This document shows positions 24,922 through 33,238 of a stretch of DNA of 64,000 bases, one piece after another. Origin of the DNA: DASYAN01 sp034431765. GTDB taxonomy: Bacteria > Chloroflexota > Ktedonobacteria > Ktedonobacterales > Ktedonobacteraceae. How positions within the stretch are numbered: position 1 is the first letter of the stretch; each line of letters opens with the position of its first letter. A program made the translations under genes and the position numbers. The notes under the pieces are model-generated. The model made no database searches, was not told the DNA's origin, and was given only the letters and a program-made list of their open reading frames with translations. The DNA lies in contig DAOUDD010000187.1 in the NCBI GenBank assembly GCA_034431765.1, positions 94,451 to 158,450 on the forward strand, read 5' to 3'.

Positions 24922-25389
24922 ATGATTACCGTAATAAAACTAGACCCCCAGGGCAAAGAAAAGATACGTTACACGGGCGAAGTGCTTACCTCCTGGCCCA
25001 CCGAAGTTGTGATTCAGGCATATTGGACATTACCTATGCACGATCTCGGCTATGTTCAATTTGAGCCAGGCGATTTATTTACTGAGTATTACTATACAGA
25101 GCACTGGTTCAACATTTTTGAGATCCTGGGCGGCGGAGACATGCGAAAGGGGTGGTATTGCAATATCACAGAACCTGCACAGATCTCTGAGAACACTATT
25201 CAACAGGTTGATCTCTTCCTGGACCTCTGGGTGTATCCCAATGGAGAAACACTGTTGCTTGATCAGGATGAGTTTATAAATGCGAAGACATTGAGTGAGC
25301 AGCAACGGAAGGGTGCACAGCAAGGTTTACGCGAATTGCAGTTACTGGTACAAGAGCGGCAGAAAGTTTTTGCACGAATCGCACAATAG
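24922..25389 (+). CDS. DUF402 protein
   Basis: The internal ATG at 24922 has AGGG at 7 bases and matches the family start, so the 26 codons before it are dropped. The 155 residues contain the DUF402 pattern: FEPGDLFTEYYYTEHWFNIFEI, GWYCNITEPAQI, DLFLDLWVYPNGETLLLDQDEF. The WYCNI and DLxLDxW blocks with clustered Asp residues match DUF402 enzymes such as nucleoside tri/diphosphate phosphatases and the FAU-1 RNA-binding family. The Asp cluster probably binds a metal. The C-terminal helix is charged. Substrate unknown. Confidence 0.8.
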   Translation: MITVIKLDPQGKEKIRYTGEVLTSWPTEVVIQAYWTLPMHDLGYVQFEPGDLFTEYYYTEHWFNIFEILGGGDMRKGWYCNITEPAQISENTIQQVDLFLDLWVYPNGETLLLDQDEFINAKTLSEQQRKGAQQGLRELQLLVQERQKVFARIAQ

Positions 25390-25510
25390 GGTTAGCAACA
25401 GCTAGCAGATAGCTACAACAGAGTAGTGCCTTTATAGAAAACCTTGCGTAAGAGCAACAGGATACGCTATGCTTTAGGTTAGAAAAATACGGCCAAGGAG
25501 GACCTGAGAC

Positions 25511-25975
25511 GTGAGCATTAAAATTGATATTCCTCAACGTGCTCCAATTGAGTTGCAGCATGCGGTCTTCGACATTAATGGCACGCTAGCTGTCGATGGA
25601 GCAGCAATAACGGGCGTTGCGGATCGTTTGAAGACATTATCAGCGCAAATCGCAGTTCACCTGATCACCTCAGATACATATGGCAATCTACAAGAGGTTG
25701 AGCAAAGTCTTGGTTTTCCAATCCAGCTTATTCATCGAGGCGAGGAGAAGATGCGTTACGTGCAGCAGCTAGGGCCGGCAAATGTCATCGCATTTGGCAA
25801 TGGTATCAACGATAGCAGCGTCTTGCGGCTGGCAGCTATTGGTGTAGCAGTACTGACGCCAGAGGGTCTGGCAGTCAAGACATGGCAAAATGCAGATGTT
25901 CTGGTCTACGGCCCAATCAACGCACTTGATCTCTTGCTCAAGCCTAAACGCCTGGTAGCAACTCTCCGTGCATAG
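25511..25975 (+). CDS. soluble P-type ATPase-like HAD protein
   Basis: A GTG start 9 bases after AGGAGG gives 154 residues. Motif I reads FDINGTLAVDG: the nucleophile Asp is present, while the second Asp of the usual DxDGT is Asn, as in the soluble P-type ATPase-like group (COG4087). HLITSDTYG gives motif II Thr, and FGNGINDSSVLRLAAIGVAV gives motif IV. It therefore resembles the phosphorylation domain of a P-type ATPase with no cap and no membrane part. It probably hydrolyses a phosphoester; the substrate is not known. The EamA transporter starts 25 bases later. Confidence 0.8.
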   Translation: MSIKIDIPQRAPIELQHAVFDINGTLAVDGAAITGVADRLKTLSAQIAVHLITSDTYGNLQEVEQSLGFPIQLIHRGEEKMRYVQQLGPANVIAFGNGINDSSVLRLAAIGVAVLTPEGLAVKTWQNADVLVYGPINALDLLLKPKRLVATLRA

Positions 25976-26000
25976 CTTCCTCGGCTGACAGGATATAACA

Positions 26001-26930
26001 GTGAAAAAGCCAGAGAGCAACCTCTATGAACATGGAGTAGAGGGGATACCGATAGGTACGTCCTATGTTCCAACACAGCAATCACGGCGTGGTTTGCTCT
26101 ATGTGAGTATCGCGGTTCTCTGCTTCGCTAGCAGCCCGGTTTTCGTAACATGGTCCCGTCCTTTCAGTCCTGTAGAAATCGCCTTCTGGCGTCTCGCGCT
26201 CGCTACAGGACTGGTTGCGCTTCTTGGTTGCCTCACCCGTCAACCACTGCTAATTACACGGCGGCAGTTGCCGCGCTTCCTCTTTTACGGGCTGGTAACG
26301 GCACTGCATTTCTTTCTCTATATTGTTTCGCTTAACTTTACTACACCAGCTCATGCTCTGGCGTTGACGTATACCTCGCCGATCTTCGTCGCTCTTTTCT
26401 CAGTGATTATTCTGAGGGAAGGCTTGTCTATAAGAAAGAGCGCTGGTATTCTCGTTGCAGTGGTAGGGATCGTCATTATGACTGGATTTGAGCCGAGGAT
26501 GAATGGCAGTATGTTATTTGGAGATGGAATGGCGCTGCTCTCGGCGCTCTGCTACGGTATTTACTCTATTGCAGGGCGAGGAGAACGTGACAGGCATCCA
26601 CTGTTTCGCTACACGACAAACGTGTATGGCTTTGCAGCCCTCTGGTTGCTCCCAGTAGCTCTGTTAGAGGCGCTGCTACAACCACACGCTTATCCTGCAC
26701 AGGCAGTTAGCTCAGTTGTCATTCTCGGTGTGCTTCCACTTGGTCTCGGTCATACACTATACAATGCGGCGATCCGTCGTGTACATGCAACATATGCGAA
26801 TGTGATTGCGACACAGGAGGTTACGCTTGGCGTGCTTTTGAGTGCAATTTTCCTGCACGCTATCCCTTCACCTACGTCGATAGTTGGAGGTATTGTAACG
26901 CTACTTGGGGTCGTAGGAGTGCTGATATAA
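26001..26930 (+). CDS. EamA/DMT-family transporter
   Basis: A GTG start follows AGGATATAACA. The 309-residue protein has ten hydrophobic helices in two EamA repeats (residues about 30-165 and 175-309). Marks are AFWRLALATGLVALLG, the LYIVSLNFTTPAHALALTYTSPIFVALFS helix pair and the matching VHATYANVIATQEVTLGVLLSAIFLHAIPSPTSIVGGIVTLLGVVG in the second half. Members export amino acids or other metabolites. It is probably co-transcribed with the preceding HAD-like gene. Confidence 0.88.
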   Translation: MKKPESNLYEHGVEGIPIGTSYVPTQQSRRGLLYVSIAVLCFASSPVFVTWSRPFSPVEIAFWRLALATGLVALLGCLTRQPLLITRRQLPRFLFYGLVTALHFFLYIVSLNFTTPAHALALTYTSPIFVALFSVIILREGLSIRKSAGILVAVVGIVIMTGFEPRMNGSMLFGDGMALLSALCYGIYSIAGRGERDRHPLFRYTTNVYGFAALWLLPVALLEALLQPHAYPAQAVSSVVILGVLPLGLGHTLYNAAIRRVHATYANVIATQEVTLGVLLSAIFLHAIPSPTSIVGGIVTLLGVVGVLI

Positions 26931-26945
26931 CAAATGAAGATGTGT

Positions 26946-27521
26946 CTACAATTGTGCCATGACTGTTTTGCTGATGGCGCGTAGTGTTGCGAAGACACCT
27001 TTTCCCTGTGAAGCGATGGCCTCGAAACCAGGGACACGACGACGGTTTAAATATCGTTCGAGGACGGGGAGCGGCAGAGCGTTGGGCATATCGCGTTTGT
27101 TCCATTGGATAATGAGAGGGAAGTTTCCCAGGTCTTTGCCAATGCGGCGCATATTCATGTCAAGCTCAGCAATACTCTGCACATTCTCCTCAAACTTCTC
27201 GGCTTGTGAATCGACAACGAAAACGATGCCGTCCGCACCGTTAAGGACCGCGAGGCGCGTTCGTTCATAAAGAATCTGGCCTGGCACTGTATAAAGGTGA
27301 AAACGTGTGCGAAACCCGTGCACCGTTCCGAGATCGAGAGGCAAAAAGTCAAAAAAAAGCGTACGTTCCGTCTCAGTTGCAATTGAGAGCATTTCTCCGC
27401 GCGCATTCGGATTAATGCTCCTGTGCACATATTGTAAATTCGTGGTTTTGCCACAATACCCGATACCATAATACACAATTTTGCAGTGAATTTCGTGCGT
27501 GGCTATATTGATGAGAGCCAT
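26946..27521 (-). CDS. mglA: MglA-type Ras-like GTPase
   Basis: The 191-residue protein starts with HEIHCKIVYYGIGYCGKTTNLQYVH, the P-loop of the MglA group (GxGxxGKTTNL). It continues with the TERTLFFDFLPLDLG switch I region, a TVPGQ switch II (MglA family form, in place of DTAGQ), and WNKRD as G4. In Myxococcus, MglA-GTP marks a cell pole and directs motility; related GTPases in other phyla control pili or polarity. It is the third gene of an operon with two roadblock proteins, 15 bases after the second. Such proteins act as GAPs or scaffolds. The symbol is by family. Confidence 0.88.
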   Translation of the reverse strand: MALINIATHEIHCKIVYYGIGYCGKTTNLQYVHRSINPNARGEMLSIATETERTLFFDFLPLDLGTVHGFRTRFHLYTVPGQILYERTRLAVLNGADGIVFVVDSQAEKFEENVQSIAELDMNMRRIGKDLGNFPLIIQWNKRDMPNALPLPVLERYLNRRRVPGFEAIASQGKGVFATLRAISKTVMAQL

Positions 27522-27536
27522 AGAAACAATATCCCT

Positions 27537-28031
27537 TTAATCGCGGAAGAGCAGATCAATGGTATCCTCAACGGAGGAACGGAACTGGAGATTGAGCACC
27601 GACGATTTTGCGCGCGTTGTATCACTACGAACCCGTTCCAGGATACGGCCTAACTCATCAGAAGCTTTTTTTGAGAGCACCTTCACCAGGCCAATATGCG
27701 TCAGCTTATCGAATATAATTACCAGGAGCCATTGCTCTTCAACCATCGCAGTATAAATATTTTCCTGGACTCCCTGCTGGAAGATGTTGCGGAAATCCTT
27801 CTCATTGAGAAGCCTGGCAACTTCGCGTGAGGAAGAGAAGACACCAGCTAACAACGCCCCTAGTGTCGTTGCATTGCGCCGTGTGCCGGTCCCCTGGACA
27901 GCAACAACCTGACCGCTCTTGTCGATCAACATAGTTGCGGTCGCATTAGTATCATTCATGAGCTTGAGCAAAACGGCTGAGATAGATGCTAGTTCACGAT
28001 CAGAAACGACCAGATTTGTTAGTTGTTCCAT
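27537..28031 (-). CDS. roadblock/LC7-domain protein (MglB-like)
   Basis: Start at the ATG at 28031 behind GGAGG (11 bases); the longer frame begins in the leader. The 164 residues have a roadblock fold: LVVSDRELASISAVLLKLMNDTNATATMLIDKSGQVVAVQG, ATTLGALLAGVFSSSREVARLL, a LLVIIFDKLTHIGLVKVL strand pair, and a C-terminal helix. The N-terminal half fits the canonical MglB form. The C-terminal 40 residues extend beyond the usual domain. A dimer should bind MglA at its switch regions and stimulate GTP hydrolysis. Confidence 0.85.
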   Translation of the reverse strand: MEQLTNLVVSDRELASISAVLLKLMNDTNATATMLIDKSGQVVAVQGTGTRRNATTLGALLAGVFSSSREVARLLNEKDFRNIFQQGVQENIYTAMVEEQWLLVIIFDKLTHIGLVKVLSKKASDELGRILERVRSDTTRAKSSVLNLQFRSSVEDTIDLLFRD

Positions 28032-28094
28032 GGACGCGTCACCCTCCGTACACACGCCTGGTAAAAAATTGCAGTGACCATTGTAACACGAAAC

Positions 28095-28460
28095 CTACGC
28101 GATATCTAGAGTCTCAAGAATTTCTGTACGGCTCGTTTTGACCAGGTGGCGTATACGACCGATATTTGAAGCGTTTTCTGAGAGTGTTACGACCAGGGCA
28201 AAATCACCCAGGGGATCAACGCTCACTAATCCGTTTTCATACTCTAACAGGACACCAACCATGCTGCCGCGTGCAATTTCCTGCCCCAGTGCCTCTGCTG
28301 ATGAGAGGCAGGAAGTGGTAATAGCGCCAACTGCTTCCATATCCTCTTTGCCTTCGCGCGTCATCCCCTCGATCATCAGACCATCGCGACCTACAAGCAC
28401 CACCTGGCGCACACCAGGAATTGCTAAAAAGCGGTTCAGCATTTGTTTGAGATCAACCAT
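28095..28460 (-). CDS. roadblock/LC7-domain protein
   Basis: The 121-residue protein is one compact roadblock domain: MLNRFLAIPGVRQVVLVGRDGLMIEG, AITTSCLSSAEALGQEIARGSMVGVLLEYENGLVSVDPLGDFALVVTLSE, then a terminal helix. GGAGG precedes the ATG by 5 bases. It is the first gene of the roadblock-roadblock-mglA operon. It differs enough from the second roadblock protein to suggest a distinct partner or a heterodimer, so one may be the GAP and the other a scaffold or exchange factor. Confidence 0.88.
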   Translation of the reverse strand: MVDLKQMLNRFLAIPGVRQVVLVGRDGLMIEGMTREGKEDMEAVGAITTSCLSSAEALGQEIARGSMVGVLLEYENGLVSVDPLGDFALVVTLSENASNIGRIRHLVKTSRTEILETLDIA

Positions 28461-28801
28461 TCATTCCTCCACAGTTGAGGATACTGTATTCGCGTATCGC
28501 GGAAGTATAAAGCAAGTACCCCAGACGTTACCTATTCTAGCCCAAGTCTTATCAGGACGCAATTGTATGGGACATCTTGGCTAATCATACCCTCGTGTCA
28601 GCATAGAACTGCGTCCATGCTCGAATTGCTGTAAAAATGTTTTATTATAGATATTTATATAGTAGTGTAAAGGTTGAAATACTGTGTTAGATCCAGGGCA
28701 GGGAGTCACATTCCTGCACATTTTTCAGCAGGGAGAGAAACATTGTATGATAGGGTCTGAACGCACGTCTCCGTTTACAACGTAATAAGGACAAAACAGT
28801 A
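28461..28801. other. divergent control region between roadblock operon and amidase
   Basis: About 340 bases. A TATGAT at 28746-28751 faces the amidase, with only a poor -35 (TTTCAG) 17 bases upstream. An AT-rich tract lies near 28640-28665. No gene is seen. Confidence 0.4.
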
Positions 28802-29353
28802 ATGTTGGATGAACAAAATACTAGTATATGGATACCTAACAAGAACTATTTCCCCGGACGAAACGGTTATACTCCTCGTTACATCATTCTTCACGGTACT
28901 GCTGGACGAACAAGTGCTGAGGAGGTTGCTCGCTTCTTTCAAAAGACAGAACAGGGAGACGACCCCGTATCTACTCATTATATCATCGGTCTCACAGGAG
29001 AGGTCGTCCAGTGTGTACACGAACAAGATAGCGCATGGGGCAATGGAGGTTTTACAGAGGGGCACGACTCCTGGTGGTCACGCTCCATTAACCCAAACTA
29101 CTTAACCATCTCGATTGAGCATGTTAAACCCAGCACAGACAATTCTGATGTATTAACTGAACTTCAGAAGGAAGCGAGTTTTCGCTTAATCAAATCTATC
29201 AGTGCGCGTTATGCTATTCCAGGTCGATGGGCCGATGCGATGGGCGGTATTACAGGGCACTACTCCATGGACCCACTCTACCGCAGCTTTTGCCCCGGTC
29301 CTTATCCGTGGGATGAACTGTTCGCATATCTCTCACAGGTAGATCAAATGTAG
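28802..29353 (+). CDS. N-acetylmuramoyl-L-alanine amidase (Amidase_2/PGRP fold)
   Basis: The 183-residue protein has the T7-lysozyme-like amidase fold. Zinc ligands are visible as His31 in YIILHGTAG, a His in ITGHYSMDP and Cys in FRSFCPGPYPW-type context (YRSFCPGP). A Tyr in YIIGLTGEVVQCV and the AWGNGG loop are also standard. It cuts the bond between muramic acid and the stem peptide. No signal peptide or cell-wall domain is present, so it is either released by lysis, exported by another route, or acts on cytosolic fragments. Stand-alone enzymes of this shape are often phage-derived, but no phage genes are nearby. Confidence 0.85.
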   Translation: MLDEQNTSIWIPNKNYFPGRNGYTPRYIILHGTAGRTSAEEVARFFQKTEQGDDPVSTHYIIGLTGEVVQCVHEQDSAWGNGGFTEGHDSWWSRSINPNYLTISIEHVKPSTDNSDVLTELQKEASFRLIKSISARYAIPGRWADAMGGITGHYSMDPLYRSFCPGPYPWDELFAYLSQVDQM

Positions 29354-29498
29354 TGCTCCGTCAAAAATAATTGAACGAATTCTACACAAGGCTTTTTTCA
29401 TCAAAGCCAAGGGCAGGAGCGAGACCACGCACATCATACACGCCACTCGTCTCTGCTTATATGTATGGTAGTTAGAATGAATCTTGACAGAGCGGCAG

Positions 29499-29528
29499 AG
29501 AGAAGCTTGCGTTGAGCAAGCTTTCTCT
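29499..29528. terminator. hairpin between amidase and guaB
   Basis: AGAAGCTTGC and GCAAGCTTTCT form a near-perfect stem with a 5-base loop, flanked by GAGAG and CTCT, in the 237-base gap between the convergent genes. Confidence 0.5.
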
Positions 29529-29590
29529 ACGCAATGGCAATGCCCTTATAGAGCAAAATTACCAACACCTGTCTTTTTTCAGGAAACCCT

Positions 29591-31093
29591 CTAACGGTTT
29601 TTAGAGCCGTAGTTGGGAGCTTCCTTGGTGATCATGACATCATGCGGATGGCTCTCGCGCAGACCAGCATTAGTGATACGCGTGAAGCACGTTTTTTCCT
29701 GCATGTCCTGGATAGTCTCTGCTCCTGCATAGCCCATCGCTTGACGCAAGCCTCCTACCAGTTGGAAGACCAGAGGGCTGAGCATCCCTTTATACGGGAC
29801 ACGGGCCTCGATGCCTTCGGCGATCAACTGTGTCTCATCCTGCTCTCCCTGGAAGTAGCGATGCTTACTATAACGGCGCTGCTTCATCGCTCCAATCGAA
29901 CCCATACCACGATAATCCTTGAAACGCTCTCCATGAGAGATGATCAGTTCACCGGGACTTTCATCAGCACCAGCGAGCAAGCTACCAAGCATAACTGTAT
30001 CCGCACCAGCGGCAATCGCTTTCGCAATATCACCTGAATATTGAATACCACCGTCCGCGATAATTGGTACACCATATCTGCGGGCAATCTGAGCACAGTC
30101 ATACACGGCGGTAATCTGCGGCATACCGACGCCAGCGATCACGCGAGTGGTACAGATCGAGCCAGGACCAACGCCAACCTTTACGGCATCAACACCGGCC
30201 TGGATCAATGCTTCCGTCGCCTCAGAGGTCACGACATTGCCTGCCACTAATTGCACCTTGCGACCAAAATGATCGCTGATCTGTGCAACCGCTTCTATGA
30301 CCATCTGTGAGTGGCCGTGCGAGGTATCTACGACCAGCGCATCCACACCCTCTTCAATGAGAGCTGCACAACGATCAAGTGAATCAGGACCAACACCAAC
30401 GGCAGCGGCAGCGCGTAAGCGACCAAACTCGTCTTTTGCTGCGTGAGGATAGAGAATCTTCTTCTGAATATCCTTCATTGTGATTAAGCCCTTGAGCATA
30501 CCCTGGTCATCGACGACAGGCAGCTTCTCGACCTTGTAGCGATGTAGAATCTCCCGCGCCTGCTCAAGCGTTGTTCCGACTGGAACCGTAACCAAGTTCT
30601 CGCGCGTCATCAATTCAGAGATGGGGCGCAGAACATTTGTCTCAAAGCGGATATCACGATTGGTCATAATACCAACCAGCTTGCCTTCGGAAGTGATGGG
30701 AATACCGGAGATATGGAAGCGTTTCATGGCACTGAGCGCTTCCTGAAGCGGCTCGTCAGGCTCTAGGGTGATCGGATCGGTGATCATTCCCGATTCGGAA
30801 CGCTTGACCTTATCAACTTCCTGAGCCTGTTCCTCGATAGACAAATTACTGTGGATCACACCGATCCCGCCTTCACGCGCAAGCGCAATTGCCATCCGCG
30901 CCTCAGTCACAGTATCCATTGCCGCGCTTGCAATAGGAACATTCAAATTGATTTTCCGCGTAAAACGTGTTTCAGTTGAAACATCACGTGGTAAAACGGC
31001 AGATGCGGCGGGAACAATTAAAACATCATCAAAAGTTAGACCTTCCTTGGCAAACTTCTGGGAGAAAGCATCTGATGGGTGTGCCAGAGACAT
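29591..31093 (-). CDS. guaB: IMP dehydrogenase
   Basis: A 500-residue enzyme that oxidises IMP to XMP, the committed step to GTP. LTFDDVLIVPAASAVLPRDVSTETRFTRKI starts the barrel; two CBS domains lie at about 95-225; the catalytic loop reads GVGPGSICTTRVIAGVGMPQ with Cys near 312. IADGGIQYSGDIAKAIAAGADTVMLGSLLAG and the YRGMGSIGAM flap complete it. The start codon is 12 bases from AAGGAGG, which itself touches the T-run of a terminator hairpin in the leader. This suggests regulation by transcription attenuation. Confidence 0.97.
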   Translation of the reverse strand: MSLAHPSDAFSQKFAKEGLTFDDVLIVPAASAVLPRDVSTETRFTRKINLNVPIASAAMDTVTEARMAIALAREGGIGVIHSNLSIEEQAQEVDKVKRSESGMITDPITLEPDEPLQEALSAMKRFHISGIPITSEGKLVGIMTNRDIRFETNVLRPISELMTRENLVTVPVGTTLEQAREILHRYKVEKLPVVDDQGMLKGLITMKDIQKKILYPHAAKDEFGRLRAAAAVGVGPDSLDRCAALIEEGVDALVVDTSHGHSQMVIEAVAQISDHFGRKVQLVAGNVVTSEATEALIQAGVDAVKVGVGPGSICTTRVIAGVGMPQITAVYDCAQIARRYGVPIIADGGIQYSGDIAKAIAAGADTVMLGSLLAGADESPGELIISHGERFKDYRGMGSIGAMKQRRYSKHRYFQGEQDETQLIAEGIEARVPYKGMLSPLVFQLVGGLRQAMGYAGAETIQDMQEKTCFTRITNAGLRESHPHDVMITKEAPNYGSKNR

Positions 31094-31105
31094 GGCTTGA
31101 AGTAT

Positions 31106-31147
31106 CCTCCTTAAAAAAAGGCCAGCACACGCCTAGACGAGTGCTGG
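31106..31147 (-). promoter_or_regulatory. terminator-type attenuator in the guaB leader
   Basis: Read on the minus strand: CCAGCAC and GTGCTGG form a 7-bp stem (31147-31141 with 31128-31122, 12-base loop), then CC and seven T, then at once the AAGGAGG ribosome site (31112-31106). The hairpin plus T-run has full intrinsic terminator form but stands upstream of the coding region. It can only be a regulated terminator or a fold that hides the ribosome site. No purine-riboswitch core is seen. Confidence 0.65.
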
Positions 31148-31174
31148 ACAAGCCCATTATTGAAAGTGCGTGCA

Positions 31175-31203
31175 CTTATAGCACGTTATATATGTGTTTT
31201 CGA
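31175..31203 (-). promoter_or_regulatory. probable guaB promoter
   Basis: On the minus strand TCGAAA (31203-31198), 17 bases, and TATAAG (31180-31175) with TG-C before it. The start near 31168 gives a leader of about 75 bases that contains the attenuator. Confidence 0.5.
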
Positions 31204-31647
31204 GCTGGTATGCTCCACTTTCCAGGGCAAAAAGACCAAAAGGGACAGCTACAATAACAGAGGCTTACAATATTCCTGATAGTGTAACACCTGAAATTGC
31301 TAACGTCAAATACGTTCTGCTGTGCAGGGAATGCTTATTCTCACTTCCTCGTTTCTTTTAGCCTACAATGATGTTTCACAAATTATGGTGGGTATCGAGA
31401 GAGCGAGAGGGAGACAGACGTGGGGAAGCAATGGCAAAGATGAGGAGAGGCCTACGGCAGCGGGTACGGCCAGCCTAGCCCTATTTTTCGTGCCATAAAT
31501 GGCTAGAGAGTGCATCAAGAAAATTGGAAGGTGCAAGCATAGGGCAAAGGATGGAAAAGTTCCATGCTCAATGTAAAGATGGAGACATAATCAGGCTATT
31601 GCTATCATGGAAGAAGATGAAACGCGTTTTTGTAAACTTTTTATTTG
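31204..31647. other. stretch without a supported gene
   Basis: About 440 bases. I find only a 14-codon frame after a purine-rich tract near 31430 and a Ser/Arg-biased minus-strand frame at 31568-31756, neither convincing. The purine-rich 31390-31480 segment could be an RNA, but I recognise no family. Confidence 0.35.
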
Positions 31648-31700
31648 AATAGCAATGGTCATCCTCACATGTGTTAGATATGGGGATGACCATTGCTATT
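31648..31700 (-). terminator. 17-bp perfect hairpin after the lmo0937-type gene
   Basis: Arms at 31648-31664 and 31684-31700 are fully complementary around a 19-base loop. It begins 30 bases after the stop of the small membrane protein. The minus-strand tail is AT-rich but has no long T-run. Confidence 0.6.
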
Positions 31701-31730
31701 ACTGTTCCACGCAAAATTTGAGCAGCGCGT

Positions 31731-31898
31731 TTAGAGAGGGCGGCGGGCACGACCACTCATGATCAGGTTGTAAACCAACACAACTACGGCCAGAACCAGC
31801 AGGATATGAATGAAAAAGCCGGTAATATGGGCGACCAAGAAGCCGATAACCCATAACACAACGAGAATTGCTATAACTGCCCAAAGAATACCTACCAT
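31731..31898 (-). CDS. lmo0937-family small membrane protein (55 residues)
   Basis: This frame is short but clear: AAAGGGAGTGAAGAATT precedes the ATG, and the product begins MVGILWAVIAILVVLW. Two hydrophobic helices (about 2-21 and 25-47) flank an AHITGFFIH turn, and the end is basic (SGRARRPL). This matches the lmo0937/DUF5670 family of 45-60 residue proteins with an LLxxAVxxLLxWLLGF helix pattern. Function is unknown; homologues are often stress-induced. The longer overlapping frame on the same strand is an artefact. A 17-bp hairpin follows. Confidence 0.82.
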   Translation of the reverse strand: MVGILWAVIAILVVLWVIGFLVAHITGFFIHILLVLAVVVLVYNLIMSGRARRPL

Positions 31899-32166
31899 AA
31901 TTCTTCACTCCCTTTCTTACTAAGCATGTCTGCATCTGCCCATAAGGAAGAATAGTGTTACTCTTCTCCGACATGCAGTAGACGACATCAAATAACAATG
32001 ACAATAAGATCCGGTTTTAAATAAAACACTAGTGCTATCATAGATACGGATGAGTCAGGCAAAAAGTTTTAGGGACTCGTCCGCTAAGAGCTTGTCAGTT
32101 TCCATAATCTGCTGTAATTTCTATAGGAAGATCTTTTTCCTCTGTCCATTATTCGATAGTGCTTCT

Positions 32167-32223
32167 CGAAAACTTGAGTGCACTGCACTAGCAGCACTCA
32201 AGCGGCGGTAGTTTTCGTATAAG
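32167..32223 (+). promoter_or_regulatory. nested inverted repeats and -10 before the exporter operon
   Basis: Outer arms CGAAAACT (32167-32174) and AGTTTTCG (32210-32217) enclose inner arms CTTGAGTGC (32173-32181) and GCACTCAAG (32194-32202). TATAAG follows directly at 32218-32223, 20 bases before the ATG. No good -35 is present. The arrangement fits a regulator-controlled promoter, as is usual for drug exporters. The rest of the 31899-32242 gap shows nothing more. Confidence 0.5.
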
Positions 32224-32242
32224 ATCATAAAGGAGTTTTTGT

Positions 32243-33238
32243 ATGTCTGCTGATGCGCAGACAACGACAGCTATGACACAGAGATCTGGAGCTGCAGAGA
32301 CAACACAGGCACAACTTCAGGGAAATGAGGCCATTGTCGTTGAGAATTTCAGTAAGAGCTACGGCTCTCGACAGGTTGTAGATAGACTTTCTTTTACCGT
32401 GAGGCGGGGAGAGATTTTTGCGCTTCTGGGACCCAATGGAGCTGGCAAAACGACGACTGTTGAGACGCTAGAGGGATATCGCGTCCCTAACGGGGGCAGT
32501 GTACGTGTGTTGGGGCTGGACCCTGTGCGTGATGCAGAGAGACTGAAGCCACGAATCGGTGTGATGCTGCAACAGGATGGGCTGTATCCAGCTCTGACGG
32601 CACGTGAGGTACTCTACCTGTTCGCAGGCTATTATAGCTCTCCCCAGGACCCCGATGCTCTGATAGAACGGGCCGGATTAAGTTCGGCAGCCAAGACACG
32701 TTGCCGTCGGCTTTCTGGTGGTCAGAAGCGGCGACTGGCCCTGGCAGTTGCCCTGGTTGGTAATCCTGAACTGGTCTTTCTGGACGAGCCGACAGCTGGG
32801 ATGGACCCACAGGCACGGCTAACTACCTGGGAGATTCTGCGAGATTTGAGGAGCAGGGGGGCCACGCTTCTGCTGACTACGCACTTGATGGATGAAGCGG
32901 AACGACTGGCAGACCGGGTGGCGATAGTCGATCATGGACGCTTGATCGCACTCGACACACCTGGAAATCTCACCGGAACACAGAATGCGACGGTTGTACG
33001 CTTTGTTGCTCCTGCTGGGTTAGAGTGCGCACAACTGGCGGCTCTGCCATCGGCGAAGAGCGCCGAGGAACTTCGTCCTGGCAGCTATGTGCTGCAAACA
33101 GACGCTGTCCCAACACTACTTGCAGAGCTGACGGTCTGGTTGCGCGATCGGAACGTAACTCTCTCTGAACTACGTGTGGGACATGGCTCGTTGGAAGATC
33201 TGTTCCTGCGCCTGACGGGAACGGAGGTACGTGAATAG
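32243..33238 (+). CDS. ABC exporter ATP-binding protein (DrrA-like)
   Basis: The 331-residue subunit has a 25-residue polar start, then Walker A GPNGAGKTTTVE near residue 75, Q-loop MLQQDGLYP, signature LSGGQKRRLALA, Walker B LVFLDEPTAGMDP and the TTHLMDEAERLADR H-loop. The C-terminal 90 residues (GLECAQL... LEDLFLRLTGTEVRE) form the regulatory DrrA-type domain. It powers the ABC-2 permease encoded next, whose start overlaps its stop. Substrate is unknown; drug, lipid or glycan export is possible. AAAGGAG lies 8 bases before the ATG. Confidence 0.92.
   Translation: MSADAQTTTAMTQRSGAAETTQAQLQGNEAIVVENFSKSYGSRQVVDRLSFTVRRGEIFALLGPNGAGKTTTVETLEGYRVPNGGSVRVLGLDPVRDAERLKPRIGVMLQQDGLYPALTAREVLYLFAGYYSSPQDPDALIERAGLSSAAKTRCRRLSGGQKRRLALAVALVGNPELVFLDEPTAGMDPQARLTTWEILRDLRSRGATLLLTTHLMDEAERLADRVAIVDHGRLIALDTPGNLTGTQNATVVRFVAPAGLECAQLAALPSAKSAEELRPGSYVLQTDAVPTLLAELTVWLRDRNVTLSELRVGHGSLEDLFLRLTGTEVRE

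Noticed and set aside
28802..29353. Amidase as part of a prophage lysis module
   Set aside because: No holin, tail, capsid, integrase or att repeat is nearby; the neighbours are housekeeping genes.
31390..31480. Purine-rich segment as RNase P or tmRNA
   Set aside because: The conserved cores of these RNAs are not present.
31699..32004. A 101-codon minus-strand frame near 31.8 kb
   Set aside because: It overlaps, in another frame, the 55-residue membrane protein at 31731-31898 that has a ribosome site and a known family pattern.
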